Origin: Anaerolineae bacterium
GTDB taxonomy: Bacteria; Chloroflexota; Anaerolineae; 4572-78; J111
NCBI GenBank assembly: GCA_023151115.1
Contig: JAKLJP010000029.1
Span: 31,255-95,254, forward strand
DNA length: 64,000 bases
Reading direction: 5' to 3'
Shown here: one piece after another, positions 59,468-64,000 of the stretch
How positions within the stretch are numbered: position 1 is the stretch's first letter
Layout: the number at the start of each line of letters is the position of its first letter
Notes under the pieces: model-generated
Told to the model about the DNA's origin: nothing
Databases searched by the model: none
The model's input: only the letters and a program-made list of their open reading frames with translations
Position numbers and translations under genes: made by a program

Positions 59468-61447
59468 TTAGGCAGATACTTCAGCCAGGTTGGGTTGAGG
59501 CTGATCGGGTGTGGACTGGACAGCCAGGGGCAGGGTGAAGGTAAAGATGCTGCCCTGGTGATACTGGCTTTCAACCCAGAGGGAGCCGCCGTACTTCTCG
59601 ATGATGGATTTGCAGATGGCCAGGCCCAGGCCGGTCCCTTGGATGTCGGCCCGGTCATCAGTTTTAACCCGGTAGAATTTATCAAACACAAAAGGTAAAT
59701 CGGCGGGCGGAATGCCCAGGCCGTTATCTTCCACTTTGAGCGAGACCAGATTATCGTGAAACTGAACCATCACCAAAATCTGGCCCTCCGCCGGGGTGTA
59801 TTTGAGGGCGTTCCCGGCCAGGTTGCCAATGACCTGTTTCAGGCGGAGTTGGCTGCCTACTACCGGGGCGGGCCGGCCAGGACCGCGATAAATAAGCTGC
59901 TGGCGCTGGCCGGCCGCTTGCTCTTGTAGTTCGGCCACCAACTCGCCGGCCAGTTGGTCCAGGTCAACCACTGTTGTTTCCAAATCCAGGCCGGCTTCAA
60001 TTCGGCTCAAATCCAATAAATCGGCCACCAAAGTGGCGATATGATCGGTGGCTTTGACAATCCGGTTCATAAAAAGATTTTGCTGCTCATTCAAATCGCC
60101 GGCCATTTCCAGCATTTGGGCGTATGATTTGACCGACGTCAGCGGGGCGCGCAGGTCGTGCGAGACGGTGGAGACAAAATCGGACTTCATGCGGTCCAAC
60201 TCTTTGAAGTGGGTGATGTCTTGCATGATAACCGCCTGCCCCACGTCGGGAATAGGGGTTAGGGCGGCGTAAAAAACGCGCCCATCGGCCAGGGGAATCT
60301 CGCGTTTGTGGCTGCCCCCGCTGGTGGGAGCCGAAGCAATCAATTCCAGCAGCGCTTCGTTGTGGACCAGTTCGCTCAAAGGCCGGCCCTCGGCTACCAC
60401 CACGCCCAGGTCAAAGGCGCGGCGGAAGGCGGTGTTGGCCACAATAATCCGATCGTCCCGCCCGGTCATAACCACAACCGGCTCGGCGATCTCGCTCAGC
60501 ACGGTGGCCAGCTTGGCCCGTTCGCTTTCGGCCTGGTTAAACAACTTGGCGTTTTCCACCGAAATGGCGGCATAGTCGGCCAGGGCCGAAAGCAGACGCA
60601 GATCGTGATTGGTAAAATCACGCTGCTGCTGGCGGTTATCCACACTTAACACCCCACTCACCCGGCCTTTGATCCGCAGCGGCACATACATTACCGAGCG
60701 AACGAGGTACGACGTTTTAATCTTGGTCAAATCAGCCCCGCTAAGGACCAGCGGCTGGCCGCTGGTAATAACCTCGCCGGCCAGGCTGTCTTCTACCCGC
60801 AGCCGAAAAGAGCGAGCCATGCGCTCATCAATCCCACGCGCCGCGACCATATATAATTCGTTGGTTTTGTCGTCAACCAGCAGCAGCGACCCTTCTTCGG
60901 CGTTAATCAGGTACACCGCCGCTTCGACCAACCGGGAGAGCAGCTTATCCTGATCAAGCAGCGAGGTGACTGATTTGCCAATGCCAAAAAGGGTATTCAG
61001 CTCTTTGAGGCGCTGCTCAAGCTGCTGGTTCGATTTTACTAACCGCCCGGTTAATTCATCCCGCTCGTGCCGTAGCCGGGCCTCGGCCAGGGCGCGCTCG
61101 ATGGATTGGAGCATTTCTGAGATCTGAAAGGGTTTGAGGACATAATCTTTCACGCCCAGCCGAAATGACTGTACCGCCAGCGTTTCCGAGCCATGAAAGG
61201 TCATCATAATGACCGGAATATTGGCCTGATGTTCGTTAAGCGCTTCCAGCACTTCCATACCGCTCATTTTGGGCATGTTGTTGTCCAGCAGAATCAGATC
61301 GGGATGCTGGTTAAGGGCCAGTTTTAAGCCCGCTTCGCCATCGCGAGCAACAAGAACCTGGTAGCCATTGGGCTTTAAGACATAATCTTTTAGAAATTCG
61401 ACGTTTTGATGGGAATCGTCAACAACCAGTACACATTCATTGGCCAT
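59468..61447 (-). CDS. Hybrid sensor kinase: REC-GAF-PAS-HisKA-HATPase
   Basis: A 659-residue cytoplasmic protein from ATG 61447 (the frame extends upstream without support). Residues 1-120 are a receiver domain (CVLVVDDS, phospho-Asp55 in LILLDNNMPKMSG, Lys in DYVLKPF). A coiled coil, a GAF domain (about 160-310) and a PAS domain (about 325-430) follow. HisKA contains MKSDFVSTVSHDLRAPLTSV with the phospho-His; the ATPase domain has NLAGNALKYTPAEG, VEDNGLGIPPADLPFVFDKFYR and GTGLGLAICKSIIEKYGG. The receiver placed first suggests that the kinase is itself controlled by another kinase. No partner regulator is adjacent. Confidence 0.94.
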   Translation of the reverse strand: MANECVLVVDDSHQNVEFLKDYVLKPNGYQVLVARDGEAGLKLALNQHPDLILLDNNMPKMSGMEVLEALNEHQANIPVIMMTFHGSETLAVQSFRLGVKDYVLKPFQISEMLQSIERALAEARLRHERDELTGRLVKSNQQLEQRLKELNTLFGIGKSVTSLLDQDKLLSRLVEAAVYLINAEEGSLLLVDDKTNELYMVAARGIDERMARSFRLRVEDSLAGEVITSGQPLVLSGADLTKIKTSYLVRSVMYVPLRIKGRVSGVLSVDNRQQQRDFTNHDLRLLSALADYAAISVENAKLFNQAESERAKLATVLSEIAEPVVVMTGRDDRIIVANTAFRRAFDLGVVVAEGRPLSELVHNEALLELIASAPTSGGSHKREIPLADGRVFYAALTPIPDVGQAVIMQDITHFKELDRMKSDFVSTVSHDLRAPLTSVKSYAQMLEMAGDLNEQQNLFMNRIVKATDHIATLVADLLDLSRIEAGLDLETTVVDLDQLAGELVAELQEQAAGQRQQLIYRGPGRPAPVVGSQLRLKQVIGNLAGNALKYTPAEGQILVMVQFHDNLVSLKVEDNGLGIPPADLPFVFDKFYRVKTDDRADIQGTGLGLAICKSIIEKYGGSLWVESQYHQGSIFTFTLPLAVQSTPDQPQPNLAEVSA

Positions 61448-61621
61448 GAAGGAAATCCTTAGAACAAGCAATCTTATTGAAAGAGCGAGATTTGGTAAAA
61501 TTTTACCACAAGGCCATGCCACAATAAATAGGAATTTAGTGGCAACTTTGGGTGAGAATACTCAATAATAAAACTTTAGGTTATAATAACCGGCAATGAT
61601 TAAATTAAAAGGAAAAACCAC

Positions 61622-62110
61622 TTGCGATTTCTAAATTTTTCACGTTGGGGTTGGTGGTTGTGGGTAGGCATAACGACCAGTTGGGTGTTATGGATGACGC
61701 TGCGTCCAGATGGATATTTCAACCCCAAACAGGTCAATTGGATACCTCTGGGTGAACATGGCTGGGCATTAGCCTGTCTTATTCAAAACAGTTGTGTTTC
61801 TCAACGCCGCGCCCTGTGGTTTTTGCTCATTGACGTAATCGGCAATGTTATCGTTTTTATACCGTTGGGCTTTGGCCTGGCTGGGGCGCTGCATCAAACT
61901 AATTTGCGCCAAACCTTCCGCCTGGCTATGTGGAGTGGATTTGGCCTGAGTCTCCTCATCGAGTTGAGCCAACTGGCTATCCCTTCCCGCACCACCGATG
62001 TGGATGACTTAATTTTTAACACCCTGGGCGCAGCGATAGGGGCTTTAGGGTTTGCCCTGCTCCTGCGACCCGGCGCGAGCAAGTTAACAAAGGCGGCGGG
62101 TGACAGTTAG
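61622..62110 (+). CDS. VanZ-like membrane protein
   Basis: A 162-residue protein from TTG 61622 with AAAAGGA upstream. Four membrane helices and the VanZ pattern: LRPDGYFNPKQVNWIPL near the start, DVIGNVIVFIPLGFGLAG, SLLIELSQLAIPSRTTDVDDLIFNTLGAAIGALG. VanZ proteins are linked with teicoplanin resistance in enterococci; elsewhere they are of unknown envelope function. It precedes the GT2 gene. Confidence 0.85.
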   Translation: MRFLNFSRWGWWLWVGITTSWVLWMTLRPDGYFNPKQVNWIPLGEHGWALACLIQNSCVSQRRALWFLLIDVIGNVIVFIPLGFGLAGALHQTNLRQTFRLAMWSGFGLSLLIELSQLAIPSRTTDVDDLIFNTLGAAIGALGFALLLRPGASKLTKAAGDS

Positions 62111-62161
62111 ATGAGCCTGGCGTATATATTAGGACTCACATCAGCAGGAGATTAACGTTTC

Positions 62162-63130
62162 ATGACTAACATTCGCTACTCGATTGTAGCTCCTTGTTAT
62201 AATGAAGAGGGCAACCTCCACGAACTCTACCGGCGTATTGCCGAGGTGATGGAACGAACCGGCGAGCCGTGGGAATTGGTGCTCATCAATGATGGCAGCC
62301 GCGACCGCACCGGTGAACTGATGCATGAACTGCACGCGCGTGACCAGCGGGTTCATTACATTGATTTTGCCCGCAACTTTGGCCACCAATTGGCCGTGAC
62401 CGCCGGAATGGATTACGCCCAGGGCGAGGCCATTATTTTGATTGATGCTGACCTGCAGGACCCGCCCGAACTGATCCTGGAGATGATCCAAAAGTGGAAA
62501 AAGGGCTACAAAGTGGTCTACGCCATTCGCAGCGAGCGTAAAGGCGAGACCTGGTTTAAGCTGTTTACAGCCAAACTGTTCTACCGCCTCATTTACCGCA
62601 TCACCGATGTCAATATCCCCCTGGATACCGGCGACTTCCGGCTGATGGACCGCCAGGTGATAGACACGATGAAACGGATGCGCGAGCGCCACCGCTTTAT
62701 CCGGGGCATGACCAGTTGGGTGGGTTTTAAACAGACCGGCGTTTATTATGTGCGCCAGGAGCGTTTTGCCGGGGAAACCAGCTACCCCTTGCGCAAAATG
62801 CTTAAGTTTGCCAGCGACGCCATTACCGGCTTTAGTTATCTGCCGCTGCAACTGGCTACCTATCTGGGCTTTATTGTAGCAGTTTTAAGTGGGCTGGGAA
62901 TGCTGGCCGTTATCATCGCCCGGCTCTATGGCAACCAGGCTTTTTTTGGCCAGGCTACCACGTTAGTGATGGTGCTGTTCCTGGGCGGCATTCAACTCAT
63001 TTGCCTGGGCATTATTGGTGAATATTTGGGGCGGATTTATGATGAGGTCAAAGCGCGGCCTTTGTATGTGGTCAACCAGGCCGTTGGTTTTGAAAAGACT
63101 CCAGAGATCCCTGAAAAGGTTAGAGCTTGA
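62162..63130 (+). CDS. GT2 family glycosyltransferase, polyprenyl-phosphate sugar transferase type
   Basis: A 322-residue GT2 protein of the DPM1/GtrB/ArnC type, which loads a nucleotide sugar onto polyprenyl phosphate. [37 protein letters not shown] and [15 protein letters not shown] (DxD-like) form the catalytic domain; DFRLMDRQV is typical of this branch. Residues about 230-300 are two membrane helices. The product would feed a GT-C enzyme such as the GT39-like protein at the start of the window (inference only). Confidence 0.92.
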   Translation: MTNIRYSIVAPCYNEEGNLHELYRRIAEVMERTGEPWELVLINDGSRDRTGELMHELHARDQRVHYIDFARNFGHQLAVTAGMDYAQGEAIILIDADLQDPPELILEMIQKWKKGYKVVYAIRSERKGETWFKLFTAKLFYRLIYRITDVNIPLDTGDFRLMDRQVIDTMKRMRERHRFIRGMTSWVGFKQTGVYYVRQERFAGETSYPLRKMLKFASDAITGFSYLPLQLATYLGFIVAVLSGLGMLAVIIARLYGNQAFFGQATTLVMVLFLGGIQLICLGIIGEYLGRIYDEVKARPLYVVNQAVGFEKTPEIPEKVRA

Positions 63131-63154
63131 GCCGCCGGTGGATGGAGCAAAAAG

Positions 63155-63829
63155 GTGTTAATTTACCCTGACGACCGGGTGTTGGTAGCCGTCATGAACA
63201 AGCGGGCCGATTGGCAGCGGGTGCAAACCGAGGGTTGGTATCGTCTGCCGGTCAAACACGCCCCAGCGGGTGCGCCCCACTTCGATTGGCTGGCCTTTTA
63301 CTTTACCAGCGCCTTTGGTGCGGATAAATGGGCGGTTCACTACTACGCCCGTATCGAAGGCCACGAACTGCTGACCCGCCGCGACCTGCTCCCCGCCGAG
63401 CCGGACCATAAACGGGCCGGGGACTGGTACTACAAATTAACCATCGGCGCGCTCCAGTATAAGCTGCCGCCCATTGTTTCCCACAACTGGCGGCGCATCA
63501 CCTTTATCGTTACCAGCGGCGACCGTTTTGAAGCCGCCGAAGAGATCAACGATCTGTTTGAGCATAAGTCGCCGGCGGGTCGGCTGTATGTAACCCTGCG
63601 TGAAGCCGGCTTTCACCCCGAACGGGATTGGCCTCTCCGTGAAGGGGGCGTAACCTACCGGGTTGACCTGGCCCTGCCCCTGGACAATAAGCAGGGTTGG
63701 CTGCCCATTGTACTGGCCGCCCCTGACCTGCCCGCTCCGCCCCAAGCCCTTCGCTTTGCCCCCGACAGCGACCCCACCGACTGCGCCCGGATTATCCGCC
63801 AAAGGCTGGCCGAAACTGGGGGCCAGTAA
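63155..63829 (+). CDS. Uncharacterised protein, possible degenerate DUF559/Vsr-like fold
   Basis: A 224-residue soluble protein from GTG 63155 with GGAG upstream. The central part (DWYYKLTIGALQYKLPPIVSHNWRRITFIVTSGDRFEAAEEINDLF) is followed by LYVTLREAGFHPERDWPLREGGVTYRVDLALPL, whose order resembles Vsr/DUF559 endonuclease-like proteins (L-x-x-L-R-x-x-G ... Y-x-V-D). The expected later ExK active-site residues are not visible, so it may be inactive or only superficially similar. It follows the GT2 gene after 24 bp. Confidence 0.5.
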   Translation: MLIYPDDRVLVAVMNKRADWQRVQTEGWYRLPVKHAPAGAPHFDWLAFYFTSAFGADKWAVHYYARIEGHELLTRRDLLPAEPDHKRAGDWYYKLTIGALQYKLPPIVSHNWRRITFIVTSGDRFEAAEEINDLFEHKSPAGRLYVTLREAGFHPERDWPLREGGVTYRVDLALPLDNKQGWLPIVLAAPDLPAPPQALRFAPDSDPTDCARIIRQRLAETGGQ

Positions 63830-63855
63830 ACTTCTAAAATTTACTTCCCGTTTTG

Positions 63856-63911
63856 AGTTCCTACAAGTTCTCTTAGTTCCCTGGGAACTCATAGGAACTT
63901 GAGGGAACTTA
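63856..63911. repeat. GAGTTCC-type repeat hairpin
   Basis: GAGTTCCTACAAGTTC and later GAACTCATAGGAACTTGAGG pair around a CCCTGGG centre. Related to 42128-42180. Confidence 0.65.
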
Positions 63912-63979
63912 TTTTTAGACGGTTACTTAGTACAGGATTGCATAAATTCGTCACGATTTAATGTATCCGTTTCCTGAGA

Positions 63980-64000
63980 TGTCATTTCGAGCGCCAGCGA
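63980..64000. repeat. TGTCATTTCGA-ended repeat, copy 3, cut by window end
   Basis: TGTCATTTCGAGCG begins at 63980, matching the left end of the copies at 7414 and 36707. The remainder lies outside the window. Confidence 0.6.

Overview
The window looks like chromosomal DNA of a heterotrophic Chloroflexota bacterium (Anaerolineae/Ardenticatenia-like). This is inferred from style, not from a marker gene: lipoproteins with long Val/Glu/Lys repeat spacers, an LPVTG surface protein, many nutrient ABC importers with detached substrate-binding proteins, zinc-ribbon membrane proteins, moderately high GC, and very repeat-rich intergenic DNA. No rRNA, tRNA, CRISPR array, transposase or phage gene was seen.

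Layout. 1-4.8 kb: a partial GT39-type glycosyltransferase, an aldo/keto reductase, an EamA exporter, a small RHH-like protein, a YbaK-type deacylase and rbsD. 4.9-15.3 kb: an acetyltransferase-alpha/beta hydrolase fusion, a creatininase-family hydrolase, a PLP aminotransferase, a D-2-hydroxyacid dehydrogenase, a dipeptide-type importer (DppB, DppC and binding protein, no ATPases) and an M20 amidohydrolase, together suggesting uptake and breakdown of peptides or N-acyl amino acids. 15.5-23.5 kb: housekeeping genes (mutS, an fmdB-type zinc ribbon, cobalamin adenosyltransferase, tsaD, a flavodoxin). 23.7-34.9 kb: one long minus-strand cluster running from a complete Liv-type importer through a class III aminotransferase, a glutamine-synthetase-like ligase and a FluG-like amidohydrolase to tryptophan 2,3-dioxygenase, consistent with import and gamma-glutamylation-based catabolism of an amine or amino acid. 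35-44.9 kb: carbohydrate use (FGGY kinase, GH2 beta-galactosidase, CUT1 sugar importer, LacI regulator with twin operators). 45-49.6 kb: envelope genes (a membrane HhH protein, an LPXTG-like protein, an L,D-transpeptidase), a VapBC-type toxin-antitoxin pair and an M20 carboxypeptidase. 49.8-58.6 kb: an unusual SPFH protein and a second Liv-type operon containing an extra small membrane protein and an LLM-family oxidoreductase. 58.8-63.9 kb: SlyD-type FKBP, a REC-GAF-PAS histidine kinase, VanZ-like protein, GT2 glycosyltransferase and an unknown protein.

The most unusual content is between and sometimes inside the genes. At least six kinds of small structured repeat occur: (1) tandem heptanucleotide repeats, often folded into hairpins, usually directly after stop codons and sometimes supplying the stop codon or lying in frame inside genes (mutS, the FGGY kinase, the GT39 protein); (2) a ~95-bp MITE-like inverted repeat in three copies; (3) BIME-like hairpin arrays whose stems covary around conserved flanks and loops; (4) double hairpins with mutually complementary loops; (5) a TGTCATTTCGA-ended element; (6) an 83-bp hairpin element. 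At 54.18-54.37 kb three layers of repeat are nested inside one another within an operon. This population of non-autonomous, structure-conserving elements is the best candidate for an undescribed system in the window; nothing here encodes an enzyme that would mobilise it.
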